Shown here one piece after another: positions 1 through 7,963 of a stretch of 64,000 nt of DNA (the first letter of the stretch is position 1; each line of letters opens with the position of its first letter). Made by a program: the position numbers and the translations under genes. Below the pieces are notes generated by a model. The model was not told the DNA's origin and made no database searches. It saw only the letters and a program-made list of their open reading frames with translations. Source of the stretch: Chengkuizengella marina (GTDB lineage: Bacteria; Bacillota; Bacilli; Paenibacillales; KCTC-33759); contig NZ_SIJB01000029.1 of the NCBI RefSeq assembly GCF_009910845.1, positions 175,632-239,631 on the forward strand. The letters are read 5' to 3'.

Positions 1-36
1 AGCCGACCGCCCTAATGGGCAATCTACTTGCACATT

Positions 37-72
37 GATCACAGATATTCATCGTATCTGTGGTCTTTTTTA
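37..72 (+). terminator. Rho-independent terminator of a gene left of the window
   Basis: An 11-bp stem (one G-U pair) pairs 37-47 with 55-65 around a 7-nt loop and is followed by a run of six T. It reads as a terminator on the + strand, so it probably ends a gene outside the window. The reverse strand has no strong T run, so it would end the leftward aldo-keto reductase only poorly. Confidence 0.75.
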
Positions 73-138
73 ATTATATTCATATTATATACTAAAATAC
101 TTGATTTTAACAACAATCCAGAATAGAAATAGAAAGGA

Positions 139-1134
139 TTATTCTCCATTTAAAATATTCTCAATCTTATTTAATTCTTCATTACTAAATTCGAGGTTAT
201 TAATTGTTTTTACGTTTTCTTCGATTTGACTAACTTTACTTGCTCCTATAAGTGCAGTTGTAACATGCCCTCGCAATACCCATGCTAATGACATTTGTGC
301 TAAACTTTGTCCGCGGTTTGAAGCCAATTCATTTAATTGTTGAACTTTATAGATTTTTTCTTCAGTAACATCTCCTTTATTTAAAAATATGCTTTCTTCT
401 TTTGCTGCTCTGGAGTCTGTAGGAATCCCTCCAAGATAACGATTTGTAAGCATACCTTGTGCTAATGGTCCAAAAGCAATGGAACCAACTCCAGCTTCTT
501 CAAGTACATCTTGAAGTCCGTCTTCAATCCAACGGTTAAACATAGAGTAATTTGGTTGGTGGATTAATAAAGGAGTCCCTAAATCTTTAAGAATACGAAT
601 AGCTTTTTTCGTTTCTTCTACACCATAATTTGAAATACCTACATAAAGAGCTTTTCCTTGTCTGACCACTTGATCAAGAGCTCCCATCGTTTCCTCTAAA
701 GGTGTATCTGGATCAAATCTGTGGCTGTAAAAAATATCTACGTAGTTTAATCCCATTCTTTTTAAGCTTTGGTCTAGGCTACTGATTAAGTATTTTTTAG
801 AACCCCATTCACCGTAAGGACCTTCCCACATTCCGTAACCAGCTTTTGTTGAAATGATTAACTCATCTCGGTAACTTGCTAGATCAGATTTTAAGATATG
901 ACCTAGTGTTTCTTCCGCTGATCCGGGAGGAGGACCGTAATTATTTGCTAAATCAAAATGAGTAATACCTAAGTCAAATGCACTAAGTAACATTGATTTC
1001 GAATTTTCAAAAGGATCTACTCCTCCGAAATTGTGCCATAAACCTAAAGAAATAACGGGTAGTTTCAAACCAGAACGACCACAATAGTTGTATTTCATAT
1101 CAGAATATCTATTGTTACTTGCTATGTATGTCAT
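139..1134 (-). CDS. Aldo-keto reductase, YghZ-like (L-glyceraldehyde-3-phosphate reductase family)
   Basis: A cytosolic NADPH-dependent reductase of 331 residues, full length for the YghZ/AKR14-type branch. The N-terminus (MTYIASNNRY, then YCGRSGLKLP and SLGLWHNFGG) is typical of the branch and supports this start, which has an AGGAGGAAT ribosome site. The catalytic tetrad is visible: Asp and Tyr in FDLANNYGPPPG, Lys in ISTKAGYG and His in IFYSHRFDPD. The C-terminal NADPH-binding part contains LIGASKVSQIEENV. The gene is monocistronic and points out of the window's left end. Relatives reduce methylglyoxal and small aldehydes; the substrate here is inferred only. Confidence 0.9.
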   Translation of the reverse strand: MTYIASNNRYSDMKYNYCGRSGLKLPVISLGLWHNFGGVDPFENSKSMLLSAFDLGITHFDLANNYGPPPGSAEETLGHILKSDLASYRDELIISTKAGYGMWEGPYGEWGSKKYLISSLDQSLKRMGLNYVDIFYSHRFDPDTPLEETMGALDQVVRQGKALYVGISNYGVEETKKAIRILKDLGTPLLIHQPNYSMFNRWIEDGLQDVLEEAGVGSIAFGPLAQGMLTNRYLGGIPTDSRAAKEESIFLNKGDVTEEKIYKVQQLNELASNRGQSLAQMSLAWVLRGHVTTALIGASKVSQIEENVKTINNLEFSNEELNKIENILNGE

Positions 1135-1310
1135 AAATGATTCCTCCTAATTCTATACTTTAGAATTGTATTGATTCATCTATTCTAAATTAAGCAACTA
1201 TAAAAATTCAAGTTCTTGAAAGATGATTCAAAACAGGACATTGCTTAACAAAGCTCCTGAATCTTTTTTAGAAACCTAGACATAATAATAGTAAAAAGGA
1301 GTAGATTACA

Positions 1311-1457
1311 TTGAATACAAACCCTAATCAAGATTCAAAAGCACAGCAGGAACAGGAACGAGAAAACCAACTTCAACAACAAAACGAAGCTAAAGAGTCT
1401 AATGACTTAAAAAATATAGATAAAAAGTTGGATGGACCAAATCAACCTGCAACATAA
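1311..1457 (+). CDS. Small hydrophilic Gln/Asn/Glu-rich protein (48 aa), unknown
   Basis: A 48-residue reading frame starting at TTG, with an AAAAGGAG ribosome site about nine bases upstream. It begins MNTNPNQDSKAQQEQE, is almost free of hydrophobic residues, and ends LDGPNQPAT. It sits 18 bp upstream of another very hydrophilic gene, suggesting a two-gene unit. I do not recognise the family with certainty; the composition recalls small spore or stress proteins of Bacillales, but that is only an impression. Confidence 0.5.
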   Translation: MNTNPNQDSKAQQEQERENQLQQQNEAKESNDLKNIDKKLDGPNQPAT

Positions 1458-1475
1458 AAATAGGAGATAGATATG

Positions 1476-1895
1476 ATGGCTAAAAATAAAAAAAAGAAAC
1501 AAAATCAATCAAATTTCAGTCAAGAAAATCAACAATTTGATCTAGATCCTTATGAAATTAATTTTCTTCCTCAATTTAAAAAGGATAGAGGACCCAAAGG
1601 GGCTTTTGTAAATAAACATGGCGTTATCATAGGTGACCACGAATATGAATCTCCCAATTCCCCATTAACTAAGTGGACGGAAGAAACTAATCCTGAAATA
1701 ATGGCAGGGAATGAGTGGGTACATCCATATAAGGATATAGGCTTTCAAACTGAACAAAATAAAGATTATTTTGAAAAGGGTATCGAACCAGAAGCAGGTA
1801 TATTTACCCATCCTGATAAAGATGTCTCATTTGAACCTCCCATTCACAGTAAAGAGGATGGAAATAAATCAGATTCTAATGAAGATGAAGAATAG
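1476..1895 (+). CDS. DUF3905-like conserved protein
   Basis: A 139-residue protein with no signal peptide or membrane segment. It has a Lys-rich N-terminus (AKNKKKKQNQ), a conserved-looking core from about residue 25 to 115 (FVNKHGVIIGDHEYESPNSP, then IMAGNEWVHPYKDIGFQT) and an acidic tail. The core resembles the Bacillales family DUF3905 as I remember it; the function is unknown. Two adjacent ATG codons occur; the second was chosen because it lies 7 nt from AGGAGA. It probably shares a transcript with the 48-residue gene upstream. Confidence 0.6.
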   Translation: MAKNKKKKQNQSNFSQENQQFDLDPYEINFLPQFKKDRGPKGAFVNKHGVIIGDHEYESPNSPLTKWTEETNPEIMAGNEWVHPYKDIGFQTEQNKDYFEKGIEPEAGIFTHPDKDVSFEPPIHSKEDGNKSDSNEDEE

Positions 1896-2012
1896 TATTC
1901 ATTTAATGATACAAATAGCTAACATTGCTTTCATTCCTCAGAGCCATGTATAATAAAATGAAGGTAACAAGTGATTTATTAATGAAATTTATTTTTTGAG
2001 GAGTGAATCCAC

Positions 2013-2450
2013 ATGTCTATGTCTTTTGATATGTATATGCATGATGTTATACAGCCGATGCGCGATGAGCTAACTAGAATTGGTGTAAAGGAACTCAGAA
2101 CAGCTGAAGAAGTTGAAGGGAATTTTGAAGAATATAAAAAAGGCACCTCACTAGTTGTTGTGAATTCGGTATGTGGTTGTGCTGCAGGGCTTTGCCGACC
2201 AGGTGTTGCACTTGCATTAAATCATGAGAAAATTCCAAACCATTTATTTACTGTTTTTGCAGGGCAGGATAAAGAAGCCACGGCAAAAGCACGTGAATAT
2301 TTTGCACCTTACCCGCCGTCATCACCTTCTATTGCATTGATGAAGGATGGGAAATTAGTTCATTTTGTTGAAAGACATGAAATAGAAGATCATTCTGCTG
2401 AGCAGATTGCTAAGAACTTAACGGATGCTTTTGACAAATATTGTGACTAA
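2013..2450 (+). CDS. Bacilliredoxin, BrxA/BrxB family
   Basis: A 145-residue thioredoxin-fold protein, the usual length for BrxA (YphP) and BrxB (YqiW). The family's CGC active site is present in VVNSVCGCAAG, followed by LCRPGVALAL. Bacilliredoxins remove bacillithiol from mixed disulfides on cytosolic proteins after oxidative stress, implying that this bacterium makes bacillithiol. The start follows TGAGGAG by nine bases. The gene stands alone and is closed by a strong terminator. Confidence 0.9.
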   Translation: MSMSFDMYMHDVIQPMRDELTRIGVKELRTAEEVEGNFEEYKKGTSLVVVNSVCGCAAGLCRPGVALALNHEKIPNHLFTVFAGQDKEATAKAREYFAPYPPSSPSIALMKDGKLVHFVERHEIEDHSAEQIAKNLTDAFDKYCD

Positions 2451-2474
2451 AAATAATACACATTTGAACCATAA

Positions 2475-2519
2475 ACAACAAATAAACCAAACCTACACAG
2501 GTTTGGTTTTATTTGTTGT
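2475..2519 (+). terminator. Long Rho-independent terminator after the bacilliredoxin gene
   Basis: An 8-bp inner stem (CCAAACCT / AGGTTTGG) has a 4-nt loop and is extended by 12 more pairs of AT-rich outer stem with one bulged T. The A-rich left and T-rich right arms make it potentially bidirectional. It insulates the bacilliredoxin gene from the ligase operon that follows. Confidence 0.85.
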
Positions 2520-2646
2520 ATCTACATATTTCAATCCTAAATCAATTTCTTAAGATATTCTTTATCTTTGTTTTATAAAATATTTAATTTTGATCTTTAT
2601 ACTTCTAAGTAGTTTAAAAAACTCTTTATATAAAGGTGGAACAAAA

Positions 2647-3723
2647 TTGAAGAAAAAAGTGTTTGTACTATTTGGAGGCAAGTCGGGTGAACATGAAGTA
2701 TCAGTGAAATCCGCCTTAAATGTGTTAAATGAATTAAATAAAGAAAAGTATGTAGTTTTTGCTTTATATATAACAAGGGATGGAAAGTGGACAAGCCCTT
2801 GGTCAGTAAATGAAATAAAAGTTACCAATAAAGATATTTTGGAAAACTCAAATCGATCCCAATTAAGTTCCTTTCTTGAATTTCTAACAAATGAATTAGA
2901 TGAAGATACGATTGTATTTCCAGTATTACATGGAACTTACGGAGAGGATGGAAAAGTTCAAGGGCTCCTAGATATGTTGAACATAGCTTATGTTGGTAAT
3001 GATGTAGGTGCCTCAGCTTTGGCGATGGATAAGATCATATCAAAAAAGGTGTTTAGCTATCATGATATCCCGCAAGTCTGCTTTGTGACTTATATACATT
3101 CAGATTTTGAAATAAGACCTCGTTTCTGTATAGAGGAAGTAACAGAAAAAATCGGATATCCTTGTTATGTTAAACCTGCAAACATGGGTTCAAGCATAGG
3201 TATTAATCGATGCGAGAATCCTCAAGATCTTGAAGAGGCAATGTTAGAAGCCTTCTGTTATGATCACAAAATTGTTGTAGAACAAGAAATTATAGGCAGA
3301 GAAGTATTAGTAGCTTTAACAGGAAATGAATCTATTCGATGCTCCGTAGCAGGAGAGTGGAAAAGAAATGTCTCTTTTTTTGATTATGAAGACAAATATA
3401 TGGATAATGACCTATCTCCTATAATTCCAGCAAATATCACAGATGATACTTACTTGAAGGTTTGTTCATATGCCGAAACAGCTTACAGGGCATTAGGTTG
3501 TTCAGGAATGTTGCGAGCGGATTTTTTTATCACTGAAACAAATGAAATATATTTAAATGAAGTGAATACGATTCCTGGTTTCACTCAGCATAGTATGTTT
3601 CCGCTATTGGTTCAGAAAACAGAGGGTTGCACTTATTCCGAATTGCTTGATCAATTAATTCATCTTGGTTTCTTAAAGCATAAACAAAAAAATAAACTTC
3701 AATATCATAGGAGGACATCATGA
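2647..3723 (+). CDS. D-Ala-D-Ala / D-Ala-D-X ligase of the VanG-like cassette
   Basis: An ATP-grasp ligase (358 aa) that joins D-alanine to a second D-amino acid for peptidoglycan precursors. The frame extends upstream, but TTG at 2647 is the credible start: AAAGGTGG lies seven bases before it and the protein then begins KKKVFVLFGGKSGEHEVS, the Ddl N-terminus. Visible motifs are the catalytic Glu in GEHEVS, GSSIGI, the omega-loop Lys-Tyr in YEDKY, LRADFF and LNEVNTIPG. The omega-loop Tyr is that of D-Ala-D-Ala and D-Ala-D-Ser ligases and argues against D-Ala-D-Lac. It overlaps the MurF gene by 4 bp. A second, more typical Ddl lies near 53 kb, so this copy may be specialised. The actual second substrate cannot be read from sequence. 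Confidence 0.85.
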   Translation: MKKKVFVLFGGKSGEHEVSVKSALNVLNELNKEKYVVFALYITRDGKWTSPWSVNEIKVTNKDILENSNRSQLSSFLEFLTNELDEDTIVFPVLHGTYGEDGKVQGLLDMLNIAYVGNDVGASALAMDKIISKKVFSYHDIPQVCFVTYIHSDFEIRPRFCIEEVTEKIGYPCYVKPANMGSSIGINRCENPQDLEEAMLEAFCYDHKIVVEQEIIGREVLVALTGNESIRCSVAGEWKRNVSFFDYEDKYMDNDLSPIIPANITDDTYLKVCSYAETAYRALGCSGMLRADFFITETNEIYLNEVNTIPGFTQHSMFPLLVQKTEGCTYSELLDQLIHLGFLKHKQKNKLQYHRRTS

Positions 3724-5087
3724 TTAAGACAAATCTAGAGGAAATTGTGAGCATGACAAAGGCTGAAGTTTTTCAAGGTGATAATGTCAATATATGCGGG
3801 GTTTCAATTGATACTAGAAATATCAAAGAAGGGAACTTATTCATACCACTCCATGGCAATAACAGCGACGGTCATCAGTTTATTGAAAATGCGATAAAAA
3901 ATGGGGCCAGCGCTGCGTTATGGCAAAAAGAAGAACCAAATCCGCCCAAAGATTTTCCCCTAATTTTTGTTGACGATACATTAAAAGCTCTGCAAACACT
4001 TGCTGCATCCTATCGTCATCAAATGAACGGTACTTTTATTGGTATAACAGGAAGTAATGGAAAAACAACAACAAAGGATATTTTAGGAAATATTTTGTCA
4101 GTTGATTATAAAGTAGGAAAAACAAAAGGAAATTTTAACAATGAAATTGGAGTTCCCCTTACTTTATTAGATTTAAATAAAGATGTAGATTTTGCAGTAG
4201 TAGAACTAGGTCTGAGTCACAAAGGAGATATTAGCTTTTTAACGAGTATTGTTAAACCGGATATTGGACTGATCACCAATATTGGACATGCCCATATAAA
4301 CAATTTTGAATCTATAGAAAAAATTGCTGCTGCTAAGGTGGAGTTAGTAGAGGGTCTAAGGGTGGATGGGGTGCTCTTTTACAATGGGGATCAAGAAGTA
4401 CTTGAGAATCATATCAATAAAAATACAGTGAATACGGTCACATTTGGAAGAGGTGCAAACAATGACTATGATCTTAAAAATATAAAATCAACTAGAAATG
4501 GAAATCAATTTATGACTTCTGGTTCCAACTTTCTTTTTCATATCTCATTATTGGGAGAACATCAAGTTATGAATGCATTATCAGCGATAGCGATTGCTCA
4601 ATATATTGGTATGGGAGAAGAGGAGATACAAAAAGGTTTAGAAATAACGATTCCTTCGGATAAAAGGAATGATGTTCGAAAAATTGGAAAAATCACTATT
4701 ATAAATGACACGTATAAGTCTAATCCTGAGAGTGTAAAAGCAGCACTTCATTCGTTGTACAATATCAATGAAAATGGCAAAAAATTATTCGTCATGGGTG
4801 ATATGGTGGATATGGGGAATGAAGAAATAAGCATTCATCAGCGAGTAGCAGATGATCTATTACCAGAGCATCTTGACGCTGTATTTGGTATGGGAGATTT
4901 GACGGAATATACAATCCAAAAAGCAAGGGAGAGGTTTAACGAAAAGAAAGCCGTATTTTTTGAAGATGAAGATAAATTAGTTTGTCGGATTTTAGACTAT
5001 GCAAAAGAGGATTGCATAATACTATTCAAAGCATCTCGAGCCCTTCAATTTGATCGTTTGGTTGAAAGAGTCGAAAAGGAGATATAG
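3720..5087 (+). CDS. murF: UDP-N-acetylmuramoyl-tripeptide--D-alanyl-D-alanine ligase (MurF)
   Basis: Mur ligase of 455 residues that adds the D-Ala-D-X dipeptide to the UDP-MurNAc-tripeptide in the cytosol. The N-terminal domain carries GVSIDTRNI; the ATP site reads GITGSNGKTTTKD (about residues 109-121), followed by GNFNNEIGVPLTLL and GHAHINNF. The last third is the Mur C-terminal domain (INDTYKSNPESVKAAL). The start overlaps the stop of the upstream ligase (ATGA) behind AGGAGG, so the two are translationally coupled. MurF copies dedicated to altered termini are known from some glycopeptide-resistance clusters. Alternatively this is the only murF in the genome, which the window cannot decide. 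Confidence 0.9.
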   Translation: MIKTNLEEIVSMTKAEVFQGDNVNICGVSIDTRNIKEGNLFIPLHGNNSDGHQFIENAIKNGASAALWQKEEPNPPKDFPLIFVDDTLKALQTLAASYRHQMNGTFIGITGSNGKTTTKDILGNILSVDYKVGKTKGNFNNEIGVPLTLLDLNKDVDFAVVELGLSHKGDISFLTSIVKPDIGLITNIGHAHINNFESIEKIAAAKVELVEGLRVDGVLFYNGDQEVLENHINKNTVNTVTFGRGANNDYDLKNIKSTRNGNQFMTSGSNFLFHISLLGEHQVMNALSAIAIAQYIGMGEEEIQKGLEITIPSDKRNDVRKIGKITIINDTYKSNPESVKAALHSLYNINENGKKLFVMGDMVDMGNEEISIHQRVADDLLPEHLDAVFGMGDLTEYTIQKARERFNEKKAVFFEDEDKLVCRILDYAKEDCIILFKASRALQFDRLVERVEKEI

Positions 5088-5089
5088 CT

Positions 5090-6178
5090 ATGCAGCCGAT
5101 TCTAAATATGAATTTGATAAAAGTAAAACATAATACGGCTCAGATCGTTAAGTTAGCACGTCAGTATGGTGTCAGTGTAGCTGGAATTACGAAAGGTGTT
5201 TGTGGTAATGAAGATTTTGCGAAGGCCCAGTTAGAAGCAGGAGTAGATTATTTAGCAGACTCACGTATTGAAAATTTAAAGAAGTTGAAACATCTTGATA
5301 AAAAGAAAATGCTTCTCAGATCACCTAAAAAGAGTGAGGTAGATGAGGTAGTTGAGTATGCGGATTATAGCTTGAATTCCGAGATTGAGATTATTCAAGC
5401 TTTAGGCAAATCCGCAGTGAATAAGGGTGTGCTTCATTCTATTATTCTCATGATAGATTTAGGAGATTTACGCGAAGGGATTTGGTATAGAAATAGACAT
5501 GAAATTTTTCAAACCGTTCAATCCATTGTTGGTTTAAAAGGCGTGAAACTTGAAGGGATAGGAACTAACCTTACGTGTTTTGGGGGTGTCATGCCAACAG
5601 AAGAAAACTATACCATTTTAGTACAGTTAGCTGAAGAGCTGAGAACCGAATTTAATCTTCCATTGCCCATTGTCTCTGGAGGTAATTCCAGCAGCCTTCA
5701 AATGATATACGAAGGAAGGTTGCCAAAAGGAATTACACATTTAAGAATAAATCAATCCGTTTTTTTGGGACTTGAAATCGGTTATGGAAAAAAGTTGTCT
5801 AATTGGGAAACAAAAATTGTGAAGTTGCAAGCAGAAATAATAGAAATTCATAAGAAACCTTCATATCCACAAGGTATTCAAGCTAAAATGAATGCTTTTG
5901 GTGAAATTCAAACCTTCAAAGATAAAGGGATTAGAACAAGAGCTATTTTAGCGATAGGCAGACAGGATATGGATATTAATGGACTGCATCCTAGTGATCC
6001 TCATGTTACGGTTGAGGGTGGAAGCAGTGATCATTTAATCATAGACATATCAGAGAGTGAGCAGCTTTATAAGGTAGGACAAATGATTGAATTTGATGTA
6101 GTTACGTACTCAAGTATTATAACGGCTATGGCTTCTTCTTATATACAGCAAGAGGTGTTGAAATATGAAGTCGTATAA
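5090..6178 (+). CDS. Alanine/ornithine racemase family PLP enzyme (Orr-like)
   Basis: A 362-residue protein with an Alr-type fold I infer from family resemblance. The likely PLP lysine is in AGITKGVCGN; other landmarks are LADSRIENLKKLK, ILMIDLGDLREG, GIGTNLTCFGG and SGGNSSSL. These fit the ornithine racemase (Orr)/YhfX-like branch better than classical alanine racemase, which would read AVVKANAYGHG. It begins 2 bp after the murF stop behind AAAAGGAG, and its 3' end overlaps the acyltransferase gene by 14 bp. In this operon it would supply a D-amino acid to the ligase; whether that is D-Ala, D-Ser, D-Orn or another is unknown. Confidence 0.8.
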   Translation: MQPILNMNLIKVKHNTAQIVKLARQYGVSVAGITKGVCGNEDFAKAQLEAGVDYLADSRIENLKKLKHLDKKKMLLRSPKKSEVDEVVEYADYSLNSEIEIIQALGKSAVNKGVLHSIILMIDLGDLREGIWYRNRHEIFQTVQSIVGLKGVKLEGIGTNLTCFGGVMPTEENYTILVQLAEELRTEFNLPLPIVSGGNSSSLQMIYEGRLPKGITHLRINQSVFLGLEIGYGKKLSNWETKIVKLQAEIIEIHKKPSYPQGIQAKMNAFGEIQTFKDKGIRTRAILAIGRQDMDINGLHPSDPHVTVEGGSSDHLIIDISESEQLYKVGQMIEFDVVTYSSIITAMASSYIQQEVLKYEVV

Positions 6179-7166
6179 CGCAATTAATGTGATGCGTTTT
6201 GCGGCAGCTTTACTTGTGGTTAGCAATCATACCTACCCTTTTATTGATTTATCGCCAACGCTTAATTACTTTGTGGTAGATATTTTGTCTCGATTGACGG
6301 TGCCTTTTTTCTTTATGACGTCCGGATATTTTTTGGCTGTAAAGTTGGGAGAGAGAGACAGTGTTCTACAAAAAAGGGGGTATGTAAGAAAATTTGCATT
6401 GAAAATATTAAAGTTATATGTGTTGTGGAGTTTAGTTTATTTACCGATTCAAGCTGTCATTTGGTATGTTACAGATGGTGATTGGTTATTTTGGAAAGAA
6501 TTTGTTCAGAAGTTTATTTTTGCAGGGGGTTATTATACGCTTTGGTACATTCCTGCTCTTATATTTGCAAGTATCTTTTCATATATGCTGTTCTCTTATT
6601 TTCGTCCTAAAACCGTCTTGTTTATCACTTTTCTTCTATTTGCTACAGGTACTATGATGCAATCTTATTATGATATTTTACCAAACAAAGAATTATTATC
6701 AGGATATTATTCTTTATTTCTAACTACTCGTAATGGTCTATTTTTTGGCAGCTTTTTTGTTTGCCTAGGAATGTATTTAAAAATGAGAGACAACAATAAA
6801 CGTTTCTCAACAAATTTAATAATGTTTGTTTTGTCTTTTCTCTTATTATGTGGGGAAGTTTTTAATATGATGGAATCGGATTTTTCTAAGGGGAATGGCA
6901 TGTGGTTTATGACTATACCGACTGTGTACTTTTTATTTTCTATGTTTAAGGATCTTCAACTCAAAAATCGACCCATTTATAAACGATTAAGACCGGTTAG
7001 TTTTATCATTTATGCATCTCATGGCTTTTTTATACTATCTTTAAGTGCATTATTTGATTTAAATTCGTTGTTATTTTTTATACTGGTGTTTATATTATCC
7101 AACGTATTTGCTTTTGCTTTGATTTGGTCTGGGAAAAAGAATCATTATATAAGACAATTTTATTAA
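6165..7166 (+). CDS. Membrane acyltransferase_3 protein resembling the N-terminal half of VanT
   Basis: A 333-residue polytopic membrane protein with about ten hydrophobic segments. It opens with NAINVMRFAAALLVVSNHT, continues with RLTVPFFFMTSGYF and has LWYIPALI in the middle, matching the acyltransferase_3 fold and especially the membrane domain of VanT serine/alanine racemases. No racemase domain follows; instead a racemase is encoded immediately upstream and overlaps this gene by 14 bp. In VanT the membrane domain is thought to help take up L-serine. Here it could import the racemase substrate or acylate a wall polymer. The start is the ATG inside the upstream gene, behind AGAGGTG. Confidence 0.8.
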   Translation: MKSYNAINVMRFAAALLVVSNHTYPFIDLSPTLNYFVVDILSRLTVPFFFMTSGYFLAVKLGERDSVLQKRGYVRKFALKILKLYVLWSLVYLPIQAVIWYVTDGDWLFWKEFVQKFIFAGGYYTLWYIPALIFASIFSYMLFSYFRPKTVLFITFLLFATGTMMQSYYDILPNKELLSGYYSLFLTTRNGLFFGSFFVCLGMYLKMRDNNKRFSTNLIMFVLSFLLLCGEVFNMMESDFSKGNGMWFMTIPTVYFLFSMFKDLQLKNRPIYKRLRPVSFIIYASHGFFILSLSALFDLNSLLFFILVFILSNVFAFALIWSGKKNHYIRQFY

Positions 7167-7276
7167 GAACAGATCATTGGGAATGAAAGGCAGATTGAGA
7201 GGAAGACTAATGAATAGAAGAAAATTTTAATCCTGTTTGCAGTGTTAAGTCTTAAATGTGATGGTGGTGAATAAAA

Positions 7277-7963
7277 ATGAGGAGCATTCTTGTAGTAGAT
7301 GATGATCAAGAAATTGTACAGTTGGTTACCATTTACTTGCAAAATGAAGGGTTTGAAGTTTATAAGGCAAAGAATGGGGTGGAGGCCCTTGAAATATTTA
7401 ATAATGAAGAAATTGATTTGCTTATATTAGATATCATGATGCCTGAAATGAATGGAATCGAGTTAACGCAGTCTTTAAGGGAAAAACATGTTGTTCCTAT
7501 TTTAATGTTAAGTGCAAAATCTGAGGATATGGATAAAATTACTGGGTTGATGGTTGGAGCTGATGATTATTTAACAAAGCCGTTTAATCCATTAGAGTTA
7601 GTGGCGAGAGTAAAAACATTGCTAAGAAGATCTTATAATTATCAAACTGAAAAATCACCTAATGAAAAGGTTATAAAAATCAATGATTTAGAAATAAACA
7701 AAGCTTTACACATAGTAAAAGCAGGAGATATACCCGTACAGTTAACTGCTAAGGAGTTTGATATTTTGTATACACTGGCATCTAATGCTGGAAAAGTGTT
7801 CAGCTCTGAGAATTTATTTGAAATCGTCTGGAAGGAAGATTATTATTCTTCAAATAACACAGTTATGGTTCACATGAGTAATCTTCGCGAGAAACTAGAT
7901 AAGGTTCTGGGTTATAAAATAATTAAAACCATTTGGGGGGTGGGATATACCATTGAATCGTAA
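7277..7963 (+). CDS. VanR-like OmpR-family response regulator
   Basis: A 228-residue DNA-binding response regulator. The receiver has the acidic pair DDD at residues 8-10, phosphoacceptor Asp52 in LILDIMMPEMNG, Ser in MLSAKSED and Lys in LTKPFNP. The C-terminal winged helix contains LTAKEFDILYTLASN and ends IKTIWGVGYTIE. It resembles VanR. It starts 110 bp after the acyltransferase gene behind GGTGGTG, and the kinase gene overlaps its end by 11 bp. It most likely controls the ligase-murF-racemase-acyltransferase operon, but I could not identify a binding site. Confidence 0.9.
   Translation: MRSILVVDDDQEIVQLVTIYLQNEGFEVYKAKNGVEALEIFNNEEIDLLILDIMMPEMNGIELTQSLREKHVVPILMLSAKSEDMDKITGLMVGADDYLTKPFNPLELVARVKTLLRRSYNYQTEKSPNEKVIKINDLEINKALHIVKAGDIPVQLTAKEFDILYTLASNAGKVFSSENLFEIVWKEDYYSSNNTVMVHMSNLREKLDKVLGYKIIKTIWGVGYTIES

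Noticed and set aside
2590..2646. Upstream TTG start of the cassette ligase (19 extra residues)
   Set aside because: The extension has no Ddl homology and no ribosome site; TTG at 2647 is directly preceded by AAAGGTGG.
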